The position numbers were made by a program, and so were the translations under genes. DNA of 64,000 nt from Ruminococcus sp. (lineage in GTDB: Bacteria; Bacillota; Clostridia; Oscillospirales; Ruminococcaceae): positions 1 through 64,000 of the forward strand of contig JAUNJM010000004.1 of NCBI GenBank assembly GCA_030533265.1. The letters run 5' to 3'. Shown here one piece after another: positions 1 to 8,354 of the stretch; position 1 is the first letter of the stretch; each line of letters opens with the position of its first letter. Below the pieces are notes generated by a model that was not told where the DNA came from, did no database searches, and worked only from the letters and a program-made list of their open reading frames with translations.

Positions 1-1273
1 ACGTGATTTGTTTGATACAAAGCTTATGGGTATTCTGACTCCTATGCCAAGAGAAGTTGTTGCTGAGTTCAATAAGCGTTATGCAGTAAATCCAAAGGAA
101 GCTACCGATTGGTATTCTGACTTCAGCAAAAATCTGAATTATGTCCGTGCAGGACGAATTGAGAAAGACCTGAAATGGACTTATGACTGCGAGTACGGCA
201 GGCTTGACATTACAATAAATTGCTCCAAGCCCGAAAAAGACCCCCGTGACATTGCTGCGGCAAAAACACAGAAAGTGTCAGCTTATCCTGAATGTCAGCT
301 CTGTCCCGAAAATGCAGGCTTCGCTGGTCACGCAACACACCCTGCAAGACAAAATCTTCGTCCCGTTCCTTTAACCGTGAACAATGAAAAATGGCAGTTG
401 CAGTATTCGCCTTACGGTTATTACAACGAACATTGTATTGTGTTTAACGAAAAACATATCCCGATGAAAATTGATGATGAGGTGTTTGAAAAGCTGTTTG
501 ATATTGTGGATTATCTTCCGCACTATTTTGTAGGCTCGAATGCGGATTTGCCGATTGTCGGCGGATCTATACTCAGTCATGAACATTTTCAGGGCGGAAA
601 TTACACCTTTGCAATGGCAAAAGCACCCATTGAAACCGAGTTTGAAATAAAGGCTTACCCAGCTGTAAAAGCAGGGATTGTGAAATGGCCTATGTCGGTT
701 ATCCGTGTTGCGTCCGAGGACAGAAAGCAGCTGTCGAAATGCTGTGCTGATATTCTTGCCAAATGGAGAGGGTACTCCGATGAAGGCGTGTTCATCTTTG
801 CTGAAACAGATGGAGAACCGCACAACACAATTACTCCTATTGCAAGAAAAAACGGCAATGTTTACGAGTGCGACCTCGTACTCAGAAACAATATCACGAC
901 AAAGGAACGTCCTCTTGGCGTATATCATCCAAATCCGTCGCTTCATCATATCAAGAAAGAAAACATCGGTCTGATTGAGGTTATGGGACTTGCTGTGCTT
1001 CCTGCAAGACTTGCAAAGGAAATAAATATGCTTGAAACAGCAATGCTAAACGGAGAAAATCTTAATGCATATCCTGAACTTATACAGCATGCGCAGTGGG
1101 CAGAAGATATTTTGAAACGTCATCCTGATTTTAATAAAGACAATGCAAAATCGATTATCGAAGATGAAATCGGAAAGGCATTTCTTGAAGTGCTTGAAGA
1201 TGCAGGTGTGTTCAAAAGGAATGAGAACGGACAAAAAGCATTTAAGGAATTTATTACAAGCATCAATGAATAA
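1..1273 (+). CDS. galT: UDP-glucose--hexose-1-phosphate uridylyltransferase, 5'-truncated by the window edge
   Basis: Leloir-pathway enzyme that swaps UMP between UDP-glucose and galactose-1-phosphate in the cytoplasm. The reading frame is open from base 2 (codons for R-D-L-F-D-T-K-L-M), so the gene starts outside the window; a TTG at base 8 is internal, not the start. This is the Firmicutes class II form: a PECQLCPENAGF segment (Cys about 96 and 99, counted from base 8) and the active-site motif SHEHFQGG (His about 191 and 193), where the second His is the expected uridylylated nucleophile. The visible 420 or so residues fit a family of about 490-510. Its downstream neighbour is convergent, and an inverted repeat at 1278-1309 separates them. 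Identification is firm; regulation cannot be seen. Confidence 0.95.
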   Translation, partial: RDLFDTKLMGILTPMPREVVAEFNKRYAVNPKEATDWYSDFSKNLNYVRAGRIEKDLKWTYDCEYGRLDITINCSKPEKDPRDIAAAKTQKVSAYPECQLCPENAGFAGHATHPARQNLRPVPLTVNNEKWQLQYSPYGYYNEHCIVFNEKHIPMKIDDEVFEKLFDIVDYLPHYFVGSNADLPIVGGSILSHEHFQGGNYTFAMAKAPIETEFEIKAYPAVKAGIVKWPMSVIRVASEDRKQLSKCCADILAKWRGYSDEGVFIFAETDGEPHNTITPIARKNGNVYECDLVLRNNITTKERPLGVYHPNPSLHHIKKENIGLIEVMGLAVLPARLAKEINMLETAMLNGENLNAYPELIQHAQWAEDILKRHPDFNKDNAKSIIEDEIGKAFLEVLEDAGVFKRNENGQKAFKEFITSINE

Positions 1274-1277
1274 AACA

Positions 1278-1309
1278 AGAGCAGTACCGCAATTAAGCGA
1301 TACTGCTCT
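1278..1309. terminator. Inverted repeat between convergent genes, probable terminator
   Basis: Arms AGAGCAGTA and TACTGCTCT pair perfectly over 9 bp around a 14-nt loop. The T-rich tract is better on the minus strand, so it may serve the minus-strand surface protein as well as galT. A similar stem sequence recurs at 27293-27335. Confidence 0.55.
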
Positions 1310-1407
1310 GTCTGTTTATACATTAGCCACCGTTTAGTCAATAACCATTAGTATTTTGGAATACTTCTGTATGGTCATCATCCTAATGCCCCATTTTTAT
1401 TTTATAT

Positions 1408-3204
1408 TTATTTTTTCTTTGTTACTACAAATGCAAGTCCTGCAAGTGCTACAATTGTTAGAGTGAGTCCCTTTGCACCTGTTTCAGGGCTGTTGCCACC
1501 ATTGTTAGTTGTACTGTTTACAACTGTTGTAACAGGCTTTTTGTTTGTTACCGGCTTTGTTGTTTCCGCAGGTTTAGACTCTGGTTTATCATCTTTTGAT
1601 ACGACAGATTCAATGGGTGATTCAGGGTCAGCCTTTGGATCTTCAAGCTCCATTTCTCCAAAATAATAATTAAACAATTCGTCACCAAGTACATTCTTCA
1701 TATTTCTGAGAAACCCTGTAACATCAGCAGATTCAATATATGCAACAGCGTCATCTGCATTTGTCAAAGAATACACATTCTCAGTAGGAAGGATTATATC
1801 TGCAGGCTCAACCTTTTCACCTGTTATTGTCACAGACTTTGTTACAATATCATTTTCTGTAATCACAAACTTAATGTCGATATTATTCTCATCACCGTTA
1901 GATTCAAAAAGCTCAGAATATCGATCTACCTCTCCGTATTCATCAATTTCTTCTGTAACAGTAGTATGCTTACCACTCAAATCCGGACGAGAAATATTTA
2001 CATTTTCCCAAGTTGTTTTTGTTTCTGAAGAATAATTACCATCTTCAAAATATTCTGTCTTTTCTACAATAGAACCGTTAATTATATCGCCGTCAATAAT
2101 TGCATAACCATTAGTAGTACTCTTCATATAATCAGTGTTAGTGAATGTCTTAAAGCCATAGTAATCTCCATCAGAAATCATGATTGACCTTGTTGCAGTT
2201 TCCTCGTCATCAAACCCAACACCAACAATATTGCCCTCGTTCATACAAACTGTTAATGTGAATTGTACAGCGAGTTCAGATGGTTGCATATCATTTATTT
2301 CTGCAAGTATTTCATCTATAAACTGTATATATTCATTTTCATCAAACCCAAGCTGTGCCACAATATCCTTTAAAAACGCATCAGCTTTAAGCTTATCTGC
2401 AATATCATTTATAGCATTTACAACATCTTGTACTGTAATATTGTAAATATTTGAATCAATAACAAAATCACGGTCACCGATTGTCTCTGTTTCGCTCTTT
2501 ATTTCTACGGGTACAAACTGTCCATCAAGCAAATCAAAGTAGCCCTGCAAATCAGCCATCAATGCTTCTTCATCAATGCTCTCCAGCACCTCTAACCAGC
2601 CTTCAATATCAATATCTTCGCCGTAGCTCTCGTCATCGCTACCATCATCGGTTTCGTCATCAATCTCACTGTCTTCTTCATCAGACTCATTATCGTCACC
2701 GTATAAAGAGTCAAGATATTCTTTATAATCCATATCTTTACCAGGTGATAACATCATACTTAACAACATAGAAAACATAAAGTTGTCATATTCGTCGCCT
2801 GAAAAGCATGCACTGTTAAGCTCAGGAATCTTAATATACTGTGTTCCTGTCTGTTCGTCTGTAATTCTGCTTATTGACATTGCGTGTTTACCATCATATT
2901 TTACGTCCATATCAACTGCAGCCTTATTATCCTTCTGTGTTACAAGTGCAGAAATATCAAAAGGTTTAGTTTCGTTTCCCTCTTCAGCAAGCTTAATGTT
3001 TATGTCAAGGTCATATGCAGAGTCAGAATAATCTCCTAAAACATCTTCAAACATTCCAAAATTTCCACTCATAACATCAAAGAGATCCATATTCAGATAA
3101 TCATAAGCACTTGCCTTTGTCGCAGAAAAAACGGACACTCCTGAAAAAGCTACAGCAACTGCAACTAATGTTGAGGCTGTTTTGGCAATTATCTTTTTAA
3201 ACAT
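1408..3204 (-). CDS. Secreted wall-anchored protein with sortase-type C terminus, function unknown
   Basis: A 598-residue exported protein of unknown function. Residues 1-33 are a classical signal peptide (basic start, hydrophobic core, ATKASA before the mature end). The middle is acidic, with an Asp/Glu/Ser-rich linker near residues 172-200. The C terminus has a Pro/Thr/Asn-rich linker, a sorting-like motif NSPETG, a hydrophobic stretch and a KKK tail; SPETG replaces LPXTG, so the matching sortase class is uncertain. The start is supported by AAAGGAGAGG just upstream. It is a paralogue of the adjacent lipoprotein (3377-4949): both share a block around an A/S-FLKD motif, an acidic segment, and a late PT-x-x-VY block. 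Pairing a wall-anchored and a membrane-anchored version suggests a common envelope role, but I do not recognise the domain. Confidence 0.85.
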   Translation of the reverse strand: MFKKIIAKTASTLVAVAVAFSGVSVFSATKASAYDYLNMDLFDVMSGNFGMFEDVLGDYSDSAYDLDINIKLAEEGNETKPFDISALVTQKDNKAAVDMDVKYDGKHAMSISRITDEQTGTQYIKIPELNSACFSGDEYDNFMFSMLLSMMLSPGKDMDYKEYLDSLYGDDNESDEEDSEIDDETDDGSDDESYGEDIDIEGWLEVLESIDEEALMADLQGYFDLLDGQFVPVEIKSETETIGDRDFVIDSNIYNITVQDVVNAINDIADKLKADAFLKDIVAQLGFDENEYIQFIDEILAEINDMQPSELAVQFTLTVCMNEGNIVGVGFDDEETATRSIMISDGDYYGFKTFTNTDYMKSTTNGYAIIDGDIINGSIVEKTEYFEDGNYSSETKTTWENVNISRPDLSGKHTTVTEEIDEYGEVDRYSELFESNGDENNIDIKFVITENDIVTKSVTITGEKVEPADIILPTENVYSLTNADDAVAYIESADVTGFLRNMKNVLGDELFNYYFGEMELEDPKADPESPIESVVSKDDKPESKPAETTKPVTNKKPVTTVVNSTTNNGGNSPETGAKGLTLTIVALAGLAFVVTKKK

Positions 3205-3339
3205 AATTCACCTCTCCTTTCAAAACAATAATTAAAATACATTATTTGTAATTTAATAATATCATTTAATTATTAAATTAGTGTTACAAAAAAATATTTT
3301 ATGAATTAATGCAATGCGAATATTATCTGTATATTAAAA

Positions 3340-3366
3340 CTCCTCCGACAACAAATGCCAGAGGAG
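3340..3366 (-). terminator. Terminator of the lipoprotein gene
   Basis: On the minus strand CTCCTC and GAGGAG pair across a 15-nt loop and are followed by TTTTAATA, directly after the stop at 3377. Confidence 0.6.
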
Positions 3367-3376
3367 AAAACAAAAG

Positions 3377-4949
3377 TTACGCTGCCATTTGAAGGACATC
3401 CATATTTTCATTGTCACCAATTTCAACATTATAAACATCCGCATCATAATTAAAATCAAAATCTGCCATATCTTCATCATAATCGTATATTTCTGACGAG
3501 GACGTTGCTGTAAGTACGTTATACAAATCCTCTCCTATAACGGTTCTTACCTTTTCAAGGAATTTATCCATATTAGCATTAATTTCTGCTGAAACAGTTT
3601 CCATATCTTTTTCATTTTTCATGTCATAAACCTTGCCTGTTGGAAGAGCAACGTCTTTAGCATCTGTCATTTCAATAACCATGCTGAATGTTGCATAATC
3701 AACGTCTTGCATTTTGAGGTTTAATGATACATCAGTCTTATCCTTTGTGCTGTTTGACTTGAAAGTAATAACAGGCGAGATTGTAACTCCCAAACCATTA
3801 TCAATATCCATGCCAAACTCAATAGTACCGTTGAATACATCGTCCTTACATTCGGCGTCTTTCAATTTAAAACTGCAGTTTATTGTTTGATTTTCTAATG
3901 CCGAATCATTAATATTGAATTTCAAATCGTATTTGCCGTTAAACTTGCCATCCTTTGCTTTAGCTGAACCGAATATTGAGATTTCATCTTCCTCAATTTT
4001 CATCTTAGCATCAATTGCACAAACATCATCTTCATCAATAATACGAATATCCATTATCAGGTTCTCATCATCAATCTTGATACCTGCAAGTTCATCATCA
4101 TTATAAAATGCTGTAAAAACAAGATTTTCAATCTCATCTGAACTACTGTTGTCATCAGCAATCAACTCGTTCAAACCTGCCTCATAATCATTTACATCAA
4201 CACCCATTGTATTAAGTTGATCTTTCAGGAATGAATCTTTTTTAGCTTTATCAACGACAGATGATAAAATTGTAATAAGATCATCATTTGTAATTTCATA
4301 TGTTTTTGCATCAAATTTATACTTGTGTTTGTCAATTTCACCTGTAACCTTTTCAACCTTTTTAGGATCAGGTGTCTTTTCTTTTATAAGATCTATATAT
4401 TCTCCAATATCCTTAGCCAGCTTTTCGATATCAAGGTTTTCCAGGGCTTTCATGTAATACGGATTAGCCTCCTCCGTATCCATCTCAGGGTCAGCCATAT
4501 CAACTATTGTATTTTTATTAAACACATCATCCAAAGAAATTTTAAGATAAAAATCTCCAAACTCATGCATATTCCAATATATATTTTTATTTGAATGATC
4601 CCAGACAGCGTTACCGGTTATAAGATCATTTGAATCATATTTAAGCGCGATATCTATTCCTGATTTCTTATTTTTATGATTTTCATCAAAAGCAAGGGTT
4701 ATCGGCTTGATTTCAGTTCCCAAAAGTGCAGTAACACCATCACCAAAGGCAAGTGTCATTTCACCCTTACCACCAAATTCTTTTTCACCGTTCATTGAAG
4801 CTTTCATTTCCTCAAGCACTTCTGAAAAGCTATGGATTACATCTTTAAAATCTTTTTTTCTCTTCCTTTTCCTTATCTCCACAACCTGTTCCAAGAATAG
4901 AAAAAGTCATAGTTCCTGCCAACAGCAATGCAATTAACGATTTTTTCAT
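3377..4949 (-). CDS. Lipoprotein paralogous to the neighbouring surface protein, with an apparent frameshift
   Basis: Two overlapping frames make one gene. An ATG at 4949 with a GGAGGAG ribosome site encodes a lipoprotein signal (MKKSLIALLLAG, lipobox LGTGC, then GDKEKEEKK) but stops soon after a run of seven A (plus-strand T at 4853-4859). The long 500-residue frame, open only from a TTG at 4894, carries the body of the protein and lacks any export signal. Removing one A from the run joins them in frame. The body matches the neighbouring 598-residue protein in several blocks, which is also exported. The 505-residue version starting with TTG is therefore probably not the natural product. The run could be an assembly error, a real inactivating mutation or a slippage switch; the sequence alone cannot decide. 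Function unknown. Confidence 0.8.
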
Positions 4950-5010
4950 AAAAACTCCTCCTTACAATAAAACATATGACAAAAACAAAATTCCTTATCT
5001 TTTCACTTTG

Positions 5011-5039
5011 ATTATATCACAGCATTATTACAGTGTCAA
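5011..5039 (-). promoter_or_regulatory. Sigma-A promoter of the lipoprotein gene
   Basis: Minus strand TTGACA (5034-5039), 17-bp spacer, TATAAT (5011-5016): perfect consensus, about 60 nt upstream of the ATG at 4949. The strength of this promoter argues that the frameshifted gene is, or recently was, expressed. Confidence 0.85.
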
Positions 5040-5053
5040 CTATTTTTTACTGC

Positions 5054-5929
5054 TTAATCAAACCAACAAAAAGGAGAAAACAGTAACTCTGTTTTCTCCA
5101 AAACATTCATATTATTTAATAACCTTGCCCTTTTTACCTGGTCGATTTTTTTCAGGCACAGTTTCAATATGTGGATTATCCTCGAAAAGCACCTCATCTC
5201 ATTTGTTTTCAGATAATCGAACTCATTATTATCCTCACCCTTGCTGTCATAATAAGGCTGAATAACATACTTTCTTATCACAGGATAGCAATTGAAAGCC
5301 GTCAAAAAGCACATAAATGACAATGGCCACAAAAGCAAAACAATCTGCGAAAACGGATATGAAAAAACAAGTATAAGTGCAACAAGTATCCATGCAAGAA
5401 GCGTAAATACAGAGTTTTTCAAGCCCAGACTTACCAGAAACAGTGAGTTTTTTAATATCTGTTTCATTTTCAGATTTGTAGATACTATCATAAGATAGAT
5501 ATAAAAATGCATCATAAAGAACACTATCATCAGACTGACTGTGATGACAAGAGGTATGTACATCATTGAATTGTTCTGTGCGAAGCTGTAATAGAACTGA
5601 ACTGCAATATAAAATGCAACTACTGCAAACAAATCTATCAGGCCCATAATAAAGCCCTGTTTAAAGCACTTTTTGAAGGTGTCAATAAAATCTGCCCACA
5701 CAAAAGCATTTCTCTCCTGAGAATAGTTTCTTGCAACCTTTGTCATTGCAGCAGTCGCAGGTCCGAATGTGACAATAGGGATACAAAAAACGACATAGAT
5801 AATATTAAGCTGTAAAAGCTTCCAGAAACGTCGTCCGTAAATTTCAAAAAATTTAAAAATTCCCTTTTTCTCCATTGGAGCTTTTGGTATACCTTTACCG
5901 GGTACATCATAATTTCCGAACAAAGACAT
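5054..5929 (-). CDS. YesL/DUF624-family membrane protein with a frameshifted C-terminal tail
   Basis: Integral membrane protein of the YesL (DUF624) family, often found near carbohydrate-uptake genes but without a known activity. About five hydrophobic segments follow a short cytoplasmic start, with the family-typical stretch IPIVTFGPATAAMTKVAR. ATG at 5929 is preferred because AAAGGA lies 9 nt upstream; the TTG nine bases earlier overlaps that spacing. After residue NEFDYLKTNE the frame runs into unlikely sequence (MRCFSRIIHILK...) and through the terminator hairpin to 5054. One added base near 5207 restores an acidic then basic tail, EVLFEDNPHIETVPEKN followed by RPGKKGKVIK, with a stop at 5112-5114 just before the terminator. 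I therefore read the printed C terminus as a frameshift artefact or mutation. Confidence 0.8.
   Translation of the reverse strand: MSLFGNYDVPGKGIPKAPMEKKGIFKFFEIYGRRFWKLLQLNIIYVVFCIPIVTFGPATAAMTKVARNYSQERNAFVWADFIDTFKKCFKQGFIMGLIDLFAVVAFYIAVQFYYSFAQNNSMMYIPLVITVSLMIVFFMMHFYIYLMIVSTNLKMKQILKNSLFLVSLGLKNSVFTLLAWILVALILVFSYPFSQIVLLLWPLSFMCFLTAFNCYPVIRKYVIQPYYDSKGEDNNEFDYLKTNEMRCFSRIIHILKLCLKKIDQVKRARLLNNMNVLEKTELLFSPFCWFD
5070..5100 (-). terminator. Terminator of the YesL-like gene
   Basis: GGAGAAAACAG and CTGTTTTCTCC pair perfectly over 11 bp with a short loop, followed on the minus strand by TTTTTGTTGG. It lies inside the run-on C-terminal tail of the YesL-like frame, which supports a true stop further upstream at 5112-5114. 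Confidence 0.8.
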
Positions 5930-5952
5930 CTTTAACAATCCTTTCTATCTTA

Positions 5953-6558
5953 TTAAAAATTCCGTATATATATTAGCGTGCATAAGCAATCTATACCTGC
6001 TGAAACGGCAACAACTGCTTCAAGCACAAGAAATTTTGTAGCATAAAGCTTCACCGTCGGCAAAAGGCCCTCCGTCTGCTTTTGCGACAACACTCCTGAA
6101 AGCAGTATGTTAGAAAGTCCGATAGCTTCTCTGACTCCCAAAAGCAAAGCATAAACCGAAAGCACTGCACATGGCAGAATGATTATCAGACAAATAAGAA
6201 TCCCACTTTTACCGTTCTGAGTATACACCTGAGCAATAGTTACTCCAAGTCCCATGCATTTTATAACAGGAAGCAATATTTCAACAGGCTGTGCAATTGC
6301 TGAAAAACCCAAGACAAATGCAGCACCTAAAAACACTGTAGACCCTGCAAATGATTTCAACAGAACGTGAATAAAATCCTGTTGATTTCTCAATTCGATA
6401 AAATTCTCCTGAGCGATAGCAATCTGTTTTAAAAAAGCGTCATTCATAAAGCAATATGAGATTACTCCAAGAAGAACACCAAAAATTGCCGTTCCTGTAA
6501 GAAACACAAAAAAGCTGTTTTCGTGAATAAAATCCCTGCTTGTCCTAAATTTCTGCAT
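5953..6558 (-). CDS. SpoIIM-family membrane protein
   Basis: A 201-residue integral membrane protein with about five hydrophobic segments, resembling stage II sporulation protein M, which with SpoIID and SpoIIP drives peptidoglycan hydrolysis during engulfment. Start chosen at MQKFRTSRDF (6558), preceded by TTTTGGAGTGG; the 14 upstream codons in the open frame are AT-rich and lack their own ribosome site. Length matches the SpoIIM family (about 200). No spoIID or spoIIP is adjacent, so it could also be a general SpoIIM/DUF95 paralogue rather than the engulfment protein. Confidence 0.7.
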   Translation of the reverse strand: MQKFRTSRDFIHENSFFVFLTGTAIFGVLLGVISYCFMNDAFLKQIAIAQENFIELRNQQDFIHVLLKSFAGSTVFLGAAFVLGFSAIAQPVEILLPVIKCMGLGVTIAQVYTQNGKSGILICLIIILPCAVLSVYALLLGVREAIGLSNILLSGVLSQKQTEGLLPTVKLYATKFLVLEAVVAVSAGIDCLCTLIYIRNF

Positions 6559-6613
6559 ACTCACCACTCCAAAATAGATATGGTAAATATATATGCACAA
6601 GCCTCACAAATAA

Positions 6614-7414
6614 TTACTTTGAAAGCTCGTATGCTCTTTTAGTACAAGCCTTGCAAGCATTATATACAGTTTCCTCAAGATCTCCTGCCCTAAGCTGTTC
6701 AAGACCTGCAATAGTAGTACCGCCCTTTGAGGATACCATATTAATAAGCTCATCAATAGTGTTACCGCTGTCGGTTATCATTTTTGCAGAACCGATAAGA
6801 GTCTTTGCGAACAATGTCTTTGCAACGTCCTCACTAATATTTTCTGACTTTGCATAATCGATAAAAGCCTTTGCATAAAGATAAATAAATGCAGGTGATG
6901 AGCCGTTTATTGCAATAATTTCCTTCATCTTGTCCTTAGAGATAACAGCATATTCGCCACACGAGCCGAATATATCACAAACAAGCCTGAATTCATCATC
7001 ACTAACGCTGTCAGCCTTTGAAAGAGCCGTTGCACCCTCACCAAGAAGCAGTGGTGTGTTAGGCATAACGAGAACTACCTTTGCATTACTGATAGTCTTT
7101 GAAGCGATATATTCATCTGAAATACCTGCACAAATCGAAACAATTACTGTGCTTTCCGTTACAATACCGGCAATCTCATCAAGCACCTCATCGAGCTGCT
7201 GAGGCTTTATCGCCAGAAAAACGTACTTTGATTCAGCAACAACATCTGCACAGCTTTTACAAGCGACCGCACCGATTTTTTCTGCTCTTTCAAGCGATGG
7301 AGCAAACTTATCGAACGCATAAAGAGAAATATTCTTACCCATAGCAGAGTCTTTAATTCCCTTCATTATGGCATAACCCATATTCCCTGCACCGATAAAC
7401 CCGACATTTATCAT
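6614..7414 (-). CDS. proC: Pyrroline-5-carboxylate reductase
   Basis: Last step of proline synthesis: NAD(P)H-dependent reduction of 1-pyrroline-5-carboxylate. The N terminus has a Rossmann nucleotide-binding loop (GFIGAGNMGYAI), and the C-terminal half holds the family signature around DELINMVSSKGGTTIAGLE, which shapes the active site. At 266 residues it is the standard length. ATG at 7414 has an AAAGGAT ribosome site. A promoter embedded in the hairpin at 7440-7484 appears to drive it, separately from folT. Confidence 0.95.
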   Translation of the reverse strand: MINVGFIGAGNMGYAIMKGIKDSAMGKNISLYAFDKFAPSLERAEKIGAVACKSCADVVAESKYVFLAIKPQQLDEVLDEIAGIVTESTVIVSICAGISDEYIASKTISNAKVVLVMPNTPLLLGEGATALSKADSVSDDEFRLVCDIFGSCGEYAVISKDKMKEIIAINGSSPAFIYLYAKAFIDYAKSENISEDVAKTLFAKTLIGSAKMITDSGNTIDELINMVSSKGGTTIAGLEQLRAGDLEETVYNACKACTKRAYELSK

Positions 7415-7439
7415 AAAACTCTATCCTTTCAACAAAAAA

Positions 7440-7484
7440 ATACTTGCTTTAATTATACAACAATCTGCACAATAAAGCAAGTAT
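7440..7484 (-). terminator. folT terminator that also contains the proC promoter
   Basis: Perfect 12-bp arms ATACTTGCTTTA (right-hand strand) and TAAAGCAAGTAT are followed on the minus strand by seven T, a good intrinsic terminator for folT. The same sequence holds a -35 TTGCTT (7475-7480), a 17-bp spacer and -10 TATAAT (7452-7457) reading toward proC. The -35 lies in one arm and the -10 in the loop. Confidence 0.75.
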
Positions 7485-7507
7485 AATTTTATTGTTTTTC
7501 AATAAAA

Positions 7508-8116
7508 TCAAGCGGTTCTTCTTTTGAACACTTTTATATATGACTGCTTTGCTATGGGGAGAATAACAACTGACAAAGCAACCTCAATCGGGAACATAAT
7601 ACCGTTTTTGATTATTCTCGGTAACATCCACACCCCAAAAGCAGACCATTCAGACTCAGTCATAAACGGGAAATTCCTGTTCTGATAGCAATAATAAAGA
7701 ACAATCGAATTAAGTAAAAGCTGACAAATGACAACAACAATCACTCGTGATGCCAAAATACTTGCTATCAGTGATTTGTTGGTGACTTTTCTATAAAGCA
7801 TAATGCCATAGATAAGACCTGCAATTATTTTTACCACCAGTAAAGCGAAATTATAATCTCTTGCTTTAAAGCCGTCAAGGAAATAACCGATAACATCAAC
7901 ACTGATGTTTCCCAGAATTGAAACCACTGGTCCATAAAGCATTGCAATTATCATTACTCCAAGAAATGCAAAGTTGATTCTCAGGTCAGCTGAGATATTG
8001 ATTGTCAGGTTTCTCAACACGATAGACAATGCGATAAAAAGACCTGCAACCGTAAGCGTTGTGACTTTTTTCAGTTCTTTTGAGGAATCTGAAAACATAG
8101 AAAAAAAGCTCTTCAT
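7508..8116 (-). CDS. folT: Folate-family ECF transporter S component
   Basis: Substrate-binding membrane subunit of an energy-coupling-factor importer, expected to bind folate and to share the EcfA/EcfA'/EcfT module encoded elsewhere. The 202 residues form about six hydrophobic helices. The segment LRINFAFLGVMIIAMLYGPV and the following helix with GNISVDVIGYF match the folate-type S-component pattern. ATG at 8116 follows AAAAAGGAGG. A tetrahydrofolate riboswitch at 8198-8296 precedes it, which independently supports folate as substrate. A terminator with an embedded proC promoter follows. Confidence 0.88.
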   Translation of the reverse strand: MKSFFSMFSDSSKELKKVTTLTVAGLFIALSIVLRNLTINISADLRINFAFLGVMIIAMLYGPVVSILGNISVDVIGYFLDGFKARDYNFALLVVKIIAGLIYGIMLYRKVTNKSLIASILASRVIVVVICQLLLNSIVLYYCYQNRNFPFMTESEWSAFGVWMLPRIIKNGIMFPIEVALSVVILPIAKQSYIKVFKRRTA

Positions 8117-8197
8117 AAAATAACCTCCTTTTTATTATGCGAGCAATGTGTGCTTGGTGCATAACCGGAGCCATGAAAAGCTTCAAATTACACATTA

Positions 8198-8296
8198 AGC
8201 GGGATGCGAAATCTGCACCGCAAAGGTTTTAACCTTTTTCGTCCTGTTGGCAACTCCCCGTCCCTCAGGCACTTAACGCACAGATCTCTACTCTTT
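8198..8296 (-). promoter_or_regulatory. Tetrahydrofolate (THF) riboswitch
   Basis: Read on the minus strand, the leader carries the conserved THF-I aptamer features in order: AGAGTAGA, GCGTTAAGTGCC, GGGACGGG, GTTGCC, AGGACGAAAAAGG, a second stem partner CCTTTGCGGTGC, and the closing GCATCCCGC. Downstream, AATGTGT can pair with ACACATT close to the folT ribosome site, a possible expression platform. Folate-bound RNA would be expected to lower folT expression; that part follows from the known family. Confidence 0.88.
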
Positions 8297-8305
8297 AATA
8301 TGCAA

Positions 8306-8330
8306 ACTGTCGGAAAAGCTTCCCGACAGT
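8306..8330 (-). terminator. Hairpin downstream of pfkA
   Basis: ACTGTCGG and CCGACAGT pair over 8 bp around a 9-nt loop just after pfkA; the T tract is weak, so termination may be partial. It sits immediately upstream of the THF aptamer. Confidence 0.55.
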
Positions 8331-8354
8331 CGTATATTCAATTTTAAATTTTAA

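Noticed and set aside
371..949. Long reading frames opposite galT
   Set aside because: They overlap a strongly conserved coding gene on the other strand, lack ribosome sites and do not resemble any family.
4840..4894. TTG start for a 505-residue soluble version of the lipoprotein
   Set aside because: No ribosome site fits the TTG, and a perfect lipoprotein signal lies just upstream in the other frame; a frameshift explains the layout better.
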